NCBI RefSeq assembly: GCF_021602155.1
Contig: NZ_BQHY01000006.1
Coordinates: forward strand, 186,001 to 250,000
From: Pseudomonas parakoreensis
Lineage (GTDB): Bacteria > Pseudomonadota > Gammaproteobacteria > Pseudomonadales > Pseudomonadaceae
Direction of reading: 5' to 3'
Length of the DNA: 64,000 nucleotides
Part shown: one piece after another, positions 17,237 through 24,497 of the stretch
Numbering within the stretch: position 1 is the stretch's first letter
How the letters are laid out: every line of letters starts with the position of its first letter
Program-made: the position numbers and the translations under genes
Notes under the pieces: generated by a model
The model's database searches: none
The model's input: only the letters and a program-made list of their open reading frames with translations
What the model was told of the DNA's origin: nothing

Positions 17237-17502
17237 TCGATCTTATCCATTCATGAAATATGGCCCCACTCTACTCGGGCGCGATGCTCACTGGCGGAGT
17301 AGCGCTTCAATTTCCTGCACCAAAGGTGAAAAGCTGGAGTACTGATGATAGAGGCACCGTGCCAAGAGGCTACGACTGTCAAACATGGGATGTTAAGCGC
17401 TCATTTGAGATCCTTTTTTGTCAAATCTTTTGAGTTAAGCGATTCAACCCATGGGTCCAACTTATGGAATAGCTTCGGATACCGCCCCTTCAGATCCTTT
17501 TT
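17237..17502. other. Island end and junction with hrpB, including a 14-bp repeat
   Basis: The 17237-17400 part is AT-rich, encodes nothing recognisable, and separates ginA from the hrpB stop. The conserved reading of hrpB ends at 17473 (codon 818). A 14-bp repeat with one mismatch, TTgAGATCCTTTTT at 17405-17418 and TTcAGATCCTTTTT at 17489-17502, lies on either side of that break: one copy in island DNA, one in conserved hrpB sequence. It could belong to the attachment site or be a recombinase-binding repeat. The exact crossover point cannot be fixed without the other end. Confidence 0.5.
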
Positions 17503-19926
17503 CACCTCGGCATAGGTGCTGCGCCAGAAGTTGGCCAGATCCTGTGTCACCTGCACCGGCCGCCGCGCCGGGGACAATAGGTGCAACTTGACCACTTGCC
17601 GCCCGCCGGCGATTCGCGGCGTCTCGGCGAGGCCGAACAGCTCTTGCAAACGCACCGCGAGAATCGGCGGCGACTCGCTGTAATCCAGACGAATCGATGA
17701 CCCCGACGGCACACTGATGTGATGTGGGGCCAGCTCATCAAGCTTCTGCGGCAACGGCCACGGCAACAGATTGCGCACGATGCTCGACAGGTCCAGATTG
17801 GCGAAATGACTCAGTCGCGAGACTTTGCCCAGATAGGGCATCAGCCATGCTTCCAGGGTTTTGAGCAACGTCGCGTCGCTGACATCCGGCCATTGGCTGT
17901 CGGCCTGTGTCGCCAGATCCAATTGCCGCAACAACGCGACCCGCGCCTGCCACTGACGCAGTTCCGGCGTCCACGGCAGCAACTCCAGACCTTTGCGCCG
18001 GACCAGATTGACCAGCGCCTGACTGCGCGCCGCTTCGTCGAGCCCGGTCAACGGTTCGCGGCTGAGGATCAGTTCGCCAACCTTGCGCTGACGCTCGGCG
18101 CGCAGCACACCTTCGCGCTCGTCCCAGTCCAGTTGATCGACGGCACGCACTTGCTCGGCGAGCACCGAGTCGAACAGCGTCGGATCGAAATCCGCCGCCA
18201 GGTAAATCCGTTCCTCGCGCTGCCCCTGACGACTGCCGAGGTCGGCGATCACAATCCACGCCTCCTTCATCAGGCTGTCGGCTTCGGCGAACAGCGCAGC
18301 GCGACCATTGGCCAGCCGATATTCGGCGCCACCGGCGCGCCGCTGTTGGGCGACGCGATCCGGATAGGCCAGCGCCAGCAATGCGCCGAGCCAGCGCGGA
18401 TGATCGGGATCGCTGACGGGATCGCTGGCCTTGCCGCGCAGGTAACCGCGATACTGCCGCGCCAGTTGCCGCGCACGTTGCACGCCACCCTGAGCACCGC
18501 GTGCCGCGCGTTCCTCGCCAGAGAGCAGCACCAGGCGGCTGTGCAGATCCGCCCCGGCGCCGCGCAAAATATCGCGTTCGCCGAGCAGTGCCGCGACGTC
18601 GCACGCCATCTGCGCCAGCCCCAGCGCCTGACCACGCAGCAACAGATGGGCGATGCGCGGATGTGCCGGTAATTCGGCCATGGCCTGACCGTGGGCGGTC
18701 AGCGCCTCGCCTTCGAGTGCGCCCAGGCGCTGCAACAGATCCTGTGCCTGGGCATAAGCCGCTGCCGGCGGCACATCGAGCCAGACCAGTTCGCCCGGCG
18801 TGACGCCCCAGCGTCCGAGTTGCAGCGCCAGACCCGCCAGATCCGCCGACAGAATTTCCGCACTGCCGTAAGCGGCGAGTTGCTCGTGCTGATCCTGCGA
18901 CCACAGGCGATAACACACGCCCGGTTCCAGACGTCCGGCCCGGCCCGCACGCTGGGTGGCGCTGGCCCTGGAAATACGCTGCGTATCGAGACGGGTCATG
19001 CCGCTGCCAGGGTCGAAACGCGGCACCCGCGCCAGCCCGGCATCGATCACCACGCGCACGCCGTTGATGGTCAGACTGGTTTCGGCAATGTTGGTCGCCA
19101 GCACCACTTTGCGCTGACCCGCCGGCGCCGGGTCGATGGCGGCGCGCTGGGCATTCAGGTCCAGTTCACCGTGCAACGGGCAGAGCAAGACATCTTTACG
19201 CTCACCGATGGCATCGCTCAGTTGCTGATGCACACGACGGATTTCCGCCTGCCCCGGAAGGAACACCAGCAGGCTGCCGGTTTCATCGTGCAGGGCTTCG
19301 AGGACGGTCTGGGTCACGCGCTGGTCGATGTATTCGCCAGGCTGGAACGGCCGCCCCCAGCGCATCGTCACCGGGTACATGCGCCCTTCGCTGCGCAGGA
19401 TCGGCGCGTCATCCAGCAACCCGGCCAGGCGCTCGCCTTCCAGCGTGGCGGACATCAGCAGAATCTTCAGCGGCTGTTCAGCGCGGAACAGTTCACGACC
19501 GTTCAAACTCAGAGCCAAAGCCAGATCGGCATCAAGGCTGCGTTCGTGAAATTCGTCGAAGATCAGCAGACCGACGCCTTCCAGCGCCGGATCATCCTGC
19601 AGACGCCGGGTGAGAATGCCTTCGGTGACCACTTCGATGCGGGTGTCGGGGCCGACCTTGCTGTCGAGACGGATGCGATAGCCGACGGTTTCGCCCACCT
19701 TCTCACCCAGTTCGCTGGCCAGGCGTTCTGCGGCTGCACGCGCGGCGAGACGGCGTGGCTCGAGCATCAGAATGGTCTGCCCGGCCAGCCAGACCTCATT
19801 GAGCAAGGCCAAAGGCACGCGGGTGGTTTTACCGGCGCCGGGCGGTGCTTCGAGCACGGCTTCGTGGCGTGTCGCCAAGGCTTCACGCAGGGCGGGTAAA
19901 ACTTCATCGATCGGCAAAGAAATCAT
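17401..19926 (-). CDS. hrpB: ATP-dependent RNA helicase HrpB with C-terminus replaced by island DNA
   Basis: DEAH-box helicase of 841 aa, close to the family length. Motif I is GAGKTT at 30-35, motif II DEFH at 124-127, motif III SAT at 159-161, and QRAGRAGR (motif VI) follows further on. The ATG at 19926 has GGGAG just upstream. HrpB proteins end with the conserved GRYPKHxWPDDP motif and a basic tail. Here the match stops after GRYPK (K818), and the last 23 residues come from AT-rich DNA that includes a second KKDLK before the stop. All helicase motifs are intact, so the protein may still work. The role of HrpB in Pseudomonas is not well defined. It is divergent from the lipoprotein gene at 20036. 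Confidence 0.93.
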   Translation of the reverse strand: MISLPIDEVLPALREALATRHEAVLEAPPGAGKTTRVPLALLNEVWLAGQTILMLEPRRLAARAAAERLASELGEKVGETVGYRIRLDSKVGPDTRIEVVTEGILTRRLQDDPALEGVGLLIFDEFHERSLDADLALALSLNGRELFRAEQPLKILLMSATLEGERLAGLLDDAPILRSEGRMYPVTMRWGRPFQPGEYIDQRVTQTVLEALHDETGSLLVFLPGQAEIRRVHQQLSDAIGERKDVLLCPLHGELDLNAQRAAIDPAPAGQRKVVLATNIAETSLTINGVRVVIDAGLARVPRFDPGSGMTRLDTQRISRASATQRAGRAGRLEPGVCYRLWSQDQHEQLAAYGSAEILSADLAGLALQLGRWGVTPGELVWLDVPPAAAYAQAQDLLQRLGALEGEALTAHGQAMAELPAHPRIAHLLLRGQALGLAQMACDVAALLGERDILRGAGADLHSRLVLLSGEERAARGAQGGVQRARQLARQYRGYLRGKASDPVSDPDHPRWLGALLALAYPDRVAQQRRAGGAEYRLANGRAALFAEADSLMKEAWIVIADLGSRQGQREERIYLAADFDPTLFDSVLAEQVRAVDQLDWDEREGVLRAERQRKVGELILSREPLTGLDEAARSQALVNLVRRKGLELLPWTPELRQWQARVALLRQLDLATQADSQWPDVSDATLLKTLEAWLMPYLGKVSRLSHFANLDLSSIVRNLLPWPLPQKLDELAPHHISVPSGSSIRLDYSESPPILAVRLQELFGLAETPRIAGGRQVVKLHLLSPARRPVQVTQDLANFWRSTYAEVKKDLKGRYPKLFHKLDPWVESLNSKDLTKKDLK

Positions 19927-20035
19927 GCTGGCTCCCAAACAGAGCCGCGAGTATAACGGCGAACTGCTTGGCGTTCGTCAGGGTCTTAACTTCACAAGAC
20001 GAAGCTTCGTTAACAGATGACTCAGGAGATTTTCC

Positions 20036-20455
20036 ATGCGCTTACCTTCTCGCCTGATCGGCGGTGTACTGGTCGCCACCCTGCTCACTCAACTCACGGC
20101 CTGCGGTTCGATTTTCTATCCGGATCGTCGCGGTCAGATCGACGGCAAGATCGACCCGGCGATTGCCGTACTCGACGCCGTCGGCCTGCTGTTCTACGTC
20201 ATTCCCGGGCTGATCGCTTTTGCGGTCGACTTCACCACGGGCGCGATCTATTTCGAACCGGGCCACACGGCGCAGGTCGATCCGGCGAAACTCAAACAAG
20301 CGATCGGCCCGGACGGCCAGGTCGATAACCTCAAGTTGCAGGCTATTCTCGAAACTGAACTGGGCCGCAATCTGCCGCTGGACGATCCACGCCTGATCCA
20401 GCACAAGGGCAGCACCCAGCAACTGGCCATGTTCGGCCTGCAACCCGCCGCCTGA
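20036..20455 (+). CDS. Small predicted lipoprotein
   Basis: A 139-residue protein with a lipoprotein signal: MRLPSRLIGGVLVATLLTQ then the lipobox LTAC, making Cys-23 the lipidated residue. A short hydrophobic segment (VGLLFYVIPGLIAFAVDF, about 49-66) follows, then a polar C-terminal half. It resembles small YceK/YidQ-like lipoproteins conserved in pseudomonads; the function is unknown. The TCAGGAGA ribosome-binding site is good. The fieF gene follows after 22 bp on the same strand, so the two may be cotranscribed. Confidence 0.75.
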   Translation: MRLPSRLIGGVLVATLLTQLTACGSIFYPDRRGQIDGKIDPAIAVLDAVGLLFYVIPGLIAFAVDFTTGAIYFEPGHTAQVDPAKLKQAIGPDGQVDNLKLQAILETELGRNLPLDDPRLIQHKGSTQQLAMFGLQPAA

Positions 20456-20477
20456 TCCATAAGGAATTTCCGCACTC

Positions 20478-21386
20478 ATGACCACCAGCCCCGAACACGC
20501 CCGCCTGCTGCGGCTGGCAACCCGCGCCTCGGTGGCGGTGGCCTGCACGCTGATCATCGCCAAAGCCATCGCCTGGTGGCTGAGCGGTTCGGTGAGCATG
20601 CTCGCCGGCCTCACCGACTCGGCGCTGGATGGCGTCACTTCGCTGCTCAATCTGCTGGCGGTGCATTACGCACTGCGCCCGGCGGATGACGATCACCGTT
20701 ACGGCCACGGCAAGGCTGAATCGCTGGCGGGCATGGCGCAGGCGCTGTTCATCGGTGGCAGTGCGGTGCTGATTGCGTTTCAGGCGTATGAGCGCATCAA
20801 GCAACCGGAGCCGCTGGGCGCTCCGTGGCTGAGCATCGGTGTGATCGTTTTCTCGCTGTTGCTGACCGCGGCGTTGCTGACGCTGCAACACCGGGTGATC
20901 AAGCAGACCGGCTCCAACGCCGTGCGCGCCGACTCGCTGCACTACCGCTCGGACATGCTGCTCAACGGCAGCATTCTGATCGCACTGGTCCTCGCCGGCA
21001 TGGGCTTTCATCAGCTCGATGCATGGTTCGGTCTGGGGATTGCCGGTTACATTTTGTGGAGTGCGATCCAGATCGCCCGGGAAAGTTTTTCGGTGCTGAT
21101 GGATGAAGAGCTGCCGACCGATGTCAGTCAGCACATGCTCGAACTGGCCTGCGGCGTACCCGGCGTGTTGGGCGCACATGATTTGCGCACGCGGATTTCG
21201 GGTAACCACTGGTTCGTGCAGTTGCATCTGGAGTTGCCGGGAGAGCTGACGTTGTCAGTCGCCCACGGCATCAGCGATCAGGCGGCGGATGCAATTCACG
21301 CCGCCTACCCGCGAGCCGAGGTGCTGGTGCACGCCGACCCGCAGGAAGTGGTCAAGACCGAGCGGGCGCAAACCCGGCTTCAGTAA
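20478..21386 (+). CDS. fieF: Cation-efflux transporter of the CDF family (FieF-like)
   Basis: A 302-residue cation diffusion facilitator: six predicted membrane helices in the first 200 residues and a cytoplasmic C-terminal domain. Metal-site residues typical of FieF/YiiP are present: D47 and D51 (LTDSALDG), H73 and H77 (HRYGHGKAE), and an ADSLHYRSDML stretch in helix 5. It exports Fe2+ or Zn2+ by exchange with protons; the metal cannot be told from sequence alone. A good ribosome-binding site AAGGAA precedes the ATG. Its 3' end overlaps by 7 bp the convergent DUF6515 gene. Confidence 0.88.
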   Translation: MTTSPEHARLLRLATRASVAVACTLIIAKAIAWWLSGSVSMLAGLTDSALDGVTSLLNLLAVHYALRPADDDHRYGHGKAESLAGMAQALFIGGSAVLIAFQAYERIKQPEPLGAPWLSIGVIVFSLLLTAALLTLQHRVIKQTGSNAVRADSLHYRSDMLLNGSILIALVLAGMGFHQLDAWFGLGIAGYILWSAIQIARESFSVLMDEELPTDVSQHMLELACGVPGVLGAHDLRTRISGNHWFVQLHLELPGELTLSVAHGISDQAADAIHAAYPRAEVLVHADPQEVVKTERAQTRLQ

Positions 21387-22420
21387 GACACCTGATAACC
21401 GCGACTGCTCAGGCAATTGCCCTGAGCCTGGCGGTAGGCCTGCACCACTTCGGGCGCCGGTTGGTACGTCGCGGTACGTGGATCGAAACCGCTTTGCTGC
21501 ACCGCGTACTGGTAGCACTGGTAACCGTCCTGCTGCACCTGTTCCGGCGACTGACCGTTGGCCGGATACGCTTCGACGTCATAACCCTGCGATTGCGGCT
21601 GCGGCTGCGGCGGTTGCTGCACCGGTGGCTCGACCACGACGTAATCCTGGGTGGCTTCCTGATACGCATAGTAGGAACCGGCAGCGAGGAACAGCAGCGC
21701 ACCGCCGATCCATACTTCGCGGGCGTAGTCCGGCAGGTACTGAATACGAATCCCGCGTGGCGGCTGCACGACGATGTAGCGCGGGCCTTGTGGGCGATAC
21801 CAGTAGCCGCCGGAATAGAAGTAATCCTGACCGCGATACGGCACGCGATATTCACGATCCGGGAAGCGGTCGATCACATGCCCCGGGCGGTATTGCGGGC
21901 CAGGGCCCCAACCGTTGCCATGCCCGTCCGGGCGACCCGGCCAGCGATTGTCATTGGGCCGGTTGCCGGTTTGCCATTGCTGGTTGTGGTAGCCATTCTG
22001 CGGACGCTCGTCGCGGTAGTAGCCCTGACGCGGCTCCTGAGTCTGGCGCACGGTGTCGGGACGTGGCTGGATCGGCAGGTTGTTCGCCGGTGGCGCCTGA
22101 TGAACCGGTGCAGGCTGATTGGGTGCGCGGTTCTGGTTCTGCCATTGGCCGTTATTGTGCGGCTGGCCGTTGTGCTCGAATTGACGGCTGTTGTCGCCGC
22201 GAATGATGTCGCTGTTCTGCGGCCGCGGCGGATTTTGCGGCGGCGGATTGTTTTGCCCATGGGGCTGACGCTCACCGCCATGCCCCTGATTGCCCTGATG
22301 CTCACCGCCGTGCCCGTTATTTTCGGGGCCACGATTCTGTGGCTCGTCGGCCAGTGCTTGGGCACCGACGCTCACACACAGCAAACCAACACCGGCCAGA
22401 CGCCAGATGCGCGACTTCAT
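21380..22420 (-). CDS. Secreted or surface DUF6515-type protein with low-complexity N-terminal region
   Basis: A 346-residue protein from the ATG at 22420 (GAGGAAAA upstream; a GTG at 22432 is less likely). A signal peptide (MKSRIWRLAGVGLLCVSVGA then QALA) is followed by about 150 residues very rich in N, Q, H, P, G and R. A conserved block comes next: VIDRFPDREYRVPYRG, YFYSGGYWYRP and PPRGIRIQYLPDYAREVWIG, then one hydrophobic stretch (GALLFLAAGSYYAY). The C-terminal 60 residues contain two Cys (YQCYQYA and GNCLSSRG). It is probably exported or envelope-anchored. Function unknown. The disordered N-terminal half suggests surface or matrix binding, but this is a guess. Confidence 0.75.
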   Translation of the reverse strand: MKSRIWRLAGVGLLCVSVGAQALADEPQNRGPENNGHGGEHQGNQGHGGERQPHGQNNPPPQNPPRPQNSDIIRGDNSRQFEHNGQPHNNGQWQNQNRAPNQPAPVHQAPPANNLPIQPRPDTVRQTQEPRQGYYRDERPQNGYHNQQWQTGNRPNDNRWPGRPDGHGNGWGPGPQYRPGHVIDRFPDREYRVPYRGQDYFYSGGYWYRPQGPRYIVVQPPRGIRIQYLPDYAREVWIGGALLFLAAGSYYAYQEATQDYVVVEPPVQQPPQPQPQSQGYDVEAYPANGQSPEQVQQDGYQCYQYAVQQSGFDPRTATYQPAPEVVQAYRQAQGNCLSSRGYQVSY

Positions 22421-22559
22421 GCTTTTCCTCACTGCGGGTATTAAGAGGGCTTGTAGCTAAGACCGGGAATACGCACACCGGGTTCTGCGACAGGTTATCA
22501 GTCACGAAACTTATTTATTGAGGAAGGCTGTGCATCGAGGCACAAAAATCGCAGACAAG

Positions 22560-22588
22560 AAAAAGGGAGACCCGTCGGCCTCCCTTTA
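22560..22588 (-). terminator. Rho-independent terminator, minus-strand direction
   Basis: AAAGGGAG and CTCCCTTT form an 8-bp stem around ACCCGTCGGC. On the minus strand the stem is followed by a run of T. It would end a transcript coming from the right, where only the small ORF at 22631-22876 is available. It lies in the 454-bp gap between DUF6515 and the Lrp-family gene, which otherwise holds only that ORF and the divergent promoters. Confidence 0.6.
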
Positions 22589-22630
22589 GAGAACTTCGTC
22601 CTGGCTCGACGCTTTTGACGTCGGCTCACC

Positions 22631-22876
22631 TCACGCCGTCTTCTGGACAGTGTGCAGCTCGGGGGCCGGCACATCCCCGGTGGGGGTGGCGGCCGCGGCG
22701 GGCCTGATTGGGCGGGCCGCAGTGGACTGTGTTACCGAGCAGTGATTCTGGTGATAAGAATAGGCCGCAACGCGCGACAGATGATTGCGAAGATTGCTCA
22801 AATAAACACCGCTTGCGCAATTTTTAACCCTGGATAGATAATCCGCCGCAATAGTTACAACCAAGGACTGATTCAT
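22631..22876 (-). CDS. Possible small ORF divergent from the Lrp-family gene
   Basis: Open frame of 81 codons (MNQSLVVTIAADYLSR at the start, PTGDVPAPELHTVQKTA at the end). Its start codon overlaps the ATG of the divergent regulator on the other strand. No convincing ribosome-binding site is seen, and the frame is a weak coding candidate. The reason to list it is the well-formed terminator about 45 bp beyond its stop on the same strand, which implies some transcript here. It could equally be a non-coding RNA or a leader. I do not recognise the sequence. Confidence 0.25.
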   Translation of the reverse strand: MNQSLVVTIAADYLSRVKNCASGVYLSNLRNHLSRVAAYSYHQNHCSVTQSTAARPIRPAAAATPTGDVPAPELHTVQKTA

Positions 22877-23354
22877 GAGCAAACTCGACCGTTACGACCT
22901 GAGTATTTTGGCGGAATTGCAGCGCGACGCCCGCATCTCCAACCAGGAACTGGCCGAGCGCATCGGTCTGTCGCCCTCGCCCTGCTCGCGCCGGGTCAAA
23001 CAACTGGAGGATGACGGCTACATTTCGCGCCAGGTCGCCCTGCTTGATCGCAAGATGCTCGGCCTGAGCCTGACCGCCTACGTGCTGATCGGCATGGACC
23101 GGCACACACCGGAACGTTTCGAGAACTTCGAAGCAGCGATCCGCACCTTGCCGCAAGTGCTGGAATGCAGCCTGGTGACGGGCGTGGATGCCGACTATCA
23201 GTTGAAAGTGGTGGTGCCGGACATGGATCACTATCAGAAGCTGCTGCTGGGACACCTGACCCGGATTGAAGGGGTGACCAGCGTGCGTTCGAGCTTTGTG
23301 CTGAATCAGGTGCTCAACAGCACCGAACTGCCGCTGACTCATCTGCGCAGCTAA
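22875..23354 (+). CDS. Lrp/AsnC-family transcriptional regulator
   Basis: A 159-residue regulator with the family layout: an AsnC-type helix-turn-helix at 8-55 (LSILAELQRDARISNQELAE, then SPSPCSRRVKQLEDDGYI) and a C-terminal RAM ligand-sensing domain (LTAYVLIGM, ECSLVTGVDADYQLKVVV, TSVRSSFVLNQV). Such proteins form octamers and respond to amino acids. AAGGA precedes the ATG. The regulated gene is not evident: its divergent side holds only a small ORF, and a large palindromic REPIN lies just downstream. The ligand is unknown. Confidence 0.9.
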   Translation: MSKLDRYDLSILAELQRDARISNQELAERIGLSPSPCSRRVKQLEDDGYISRQVALLDRKMLGLSLTAYVLIGMDRHTPERFENFEAAIRTLPQVLECSLVTGVDADYQLKVVVPDMDHYQKLLLGHLTRIEGVTSVRSSFVLNQVLNSTELPLTHLRS

Positions 23355-23362
23355 CCCGCACT

Positions 23363-23478
23363 CCCCTGTAGGAGCTGCCGAAGGCTCGGGCCGCGATCGG
23401 ACGATCTTTTGATTTTGCTTTTCAAGATCAAAAGAGCGTCCGATCGCGGCCCGAGCCTTCGGCAGCTCCTACAGGGGG
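23363..23478. repeat. REPIN, 116-bp near-perfect inverted repeat
   Basis: Arms of about 41 bp (CTGTAGGAGCTGCCGAAGGC at the outer end) around an AT-rich centre with its own ATCTTTTGAT / AAGATCAAAAG symmetry. It belongs to the GTAGGAGCTGCCG class also found at 48103, 61616 and 63042. It probably also ends the transcript of the Lrp-family gene. Confidence 0.85.
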
Positions 23479-23585
23479 GCCGCGTGGTAGAGGTGCGGCA
23501 CACCGACGCAGATCAATGCGTCCCCAGCCACCCCAGGCGTATAATCGCCCAGCCCTTTCAGCCCTGTGCGCGCCGGAGATGCCCG

Positions 23586-23795
23586 ATGGATCCTGCAGTA
23601 TTCGAAGAGTGGATGATGACTGGCCTGGTCAGCATCCTGATCATTTTCATGGGTTTCATCGTCTGGGATCTGGCGAAGAAGTCCAAGGCCGGGCGCTTCG
23701 GCTCGTTCATTCTGTTCTTCGTGCTGGGTCTGGGCGTGGCCGCGTTCATCATCAAGAGCGTGGTAATCGGCCTGATCGAATCCGGCGCTCTATAA
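23586..23795 (+). CDS. DUF2788 small membrane protein
   Basis: A 69-residue protein ([16 protein letters not shown] at the start) with two membrane helices: [17 protein letters not shown] at about 14-30, and [20 protein letters not shown] further on, separated by a positively charged KKSKAGR loop. This is the DUF2788 family, small inner-membrane proteins of unknown function. The longer frames open upstream are not coding by composition. The last 6 bp overlap the convergent rluE 3' end. Confidence 0.8.
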   Translation: MDPAVFEEWMMTGLVSILIIFMGFIVWDLAKKSKAGRFGSFILFFVLGLGVAAFIIKSVVIGLIESGAL

Positions 23796-24425
23796 CCGCG
23801 CCGGCACTTCCTTCCACTGGCCCTGATCGAGCCCTTCAAGCGTCCAGTCGCCAATCCGCACCCGCACCAGCCGCAACGTCGGCAGCCCCACCGCGGCAGT
23901 CATCCGCCGTACCTGACGGTTGCGCCCTTCACGAATCACCAACTCCAGCCAACGGGTCGGCACGCTTTTGCGAAAGCGTACCGGCGGATTACGTGGCCAC
24001 AGTTCAGGCTCATCCAGTTGCCGCGCCTCGGCGGGCAGAGTCATGCCGTCGTTCAGCTCGACACCGTCGCGCAGGCGCTGCAGTTGTTCAGCCGTCGGCT
24101 CGCCTTCGACCTGCACCCAGTACGTCTTCGGCAACTTGTGTTTCGGGTCGGCGATCCGCGCCTGCAACTGACCGTCATTGGTCAGCAGCAACAAACCTTC
24201 ACTGTCGCGATCCAGACGTCCGGCCGGATAAATGCCCGGCACATCGATGAAATCCTTGAGCGTCGCCCGCCCGCCTTCGTCACTGAACTGCGTCAGCACA
24301 TCGAACGGTTTGTTGAACAGGATCAGCTTCGGCTCGGCCGGCGGCGCCTTGGCGACACGACGTGGCGCTGAGGGGGAAGGCTTCGCGCCAGGGCGGCGGG
24401 AAGGAGGACGCGGGGGACGGGACAT
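23790..24425 (-). CDS. rluE: 23S rRNA pseudouridine synthase RluE
   Basis: A 211-residue RsuA/RluE-type pseudouridine synthase. The catalytic motif is [18 protein letters not shown] with the Asp of RLD as nucleophile. KTYWVQVEG and [11 protein letters not shown] are the usual flanking motifs. The first 30 residues are a basic, Pro-rich leader ([14 protein letters not shown]) and the S4-like domain of RsuA is absent, which fits RluE, the enzyme for U2457 in E. coli numbering. Related family members cannot be fully excluded. Confidence 0.88.
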   Translation of the reverse strand: MSRPPRPPSRRPGAKPSPSAPRRVAKAPPAEPKLILFNKPFDVLTQFSDEGGRATLKDFIDVPGIYPAGRLDRDSEGLLLLTNDGQLQARIADPKHKLPKTYWVQVEGEPTAEQLQRLRDGVELNDGMTLPAEARQLDEPELWPRNPPVRFRKSVPTRWLELVIREGRNRQVRRMTAAVGLPTLRLVRVRIGDWTLEGLDQGQWKEVPARL

Positions 24426-24497
24426 GGCGAAAAGAACATCTGACGGTCAGGGCTGCTAATGCTAGTGCCCCGACCGCCAAATGACCACGACTAACCG

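Larger units (their letters stand above)
1..17472 (-). mobile_element. GInt-type genomic island, ginA-side end, with class 1 DISARM cargo
   Basis: One end of an integrated island. Its diagnostic part is a four-gene minus-strand operon at 17214 to 11343: three different proteins of 492, 643 and 683 residues with tyrosine-recombinase features, then a 143-residue coiled-coil protein, all overlapping by a few bases. That layout, with the operon at one end and cargo beyond it, is what is known of GInts (ginABCD islands). The ginA-side limit is placed at about 17472, where the conserved C-terminal reading of hrpB breaks off. The recombinase genes are clearly AT-richer than both the backbone and the DISARM genes, so the island is mosaic. 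No REPINs occur in it, against ten in the backbone. The other end and its att site lie left of position 1. A Tn554-like or recombinase-in-trio element is a related alternative, but neither has this exact four-gene set. Confidence 0.8.

Noticed and set aside
23409-24250. Longer frames around the DUF2788 gene
   Set aside because: They read through a REPIN or through rluE in another frame; only the 69-residue frame has a proper family sequence.
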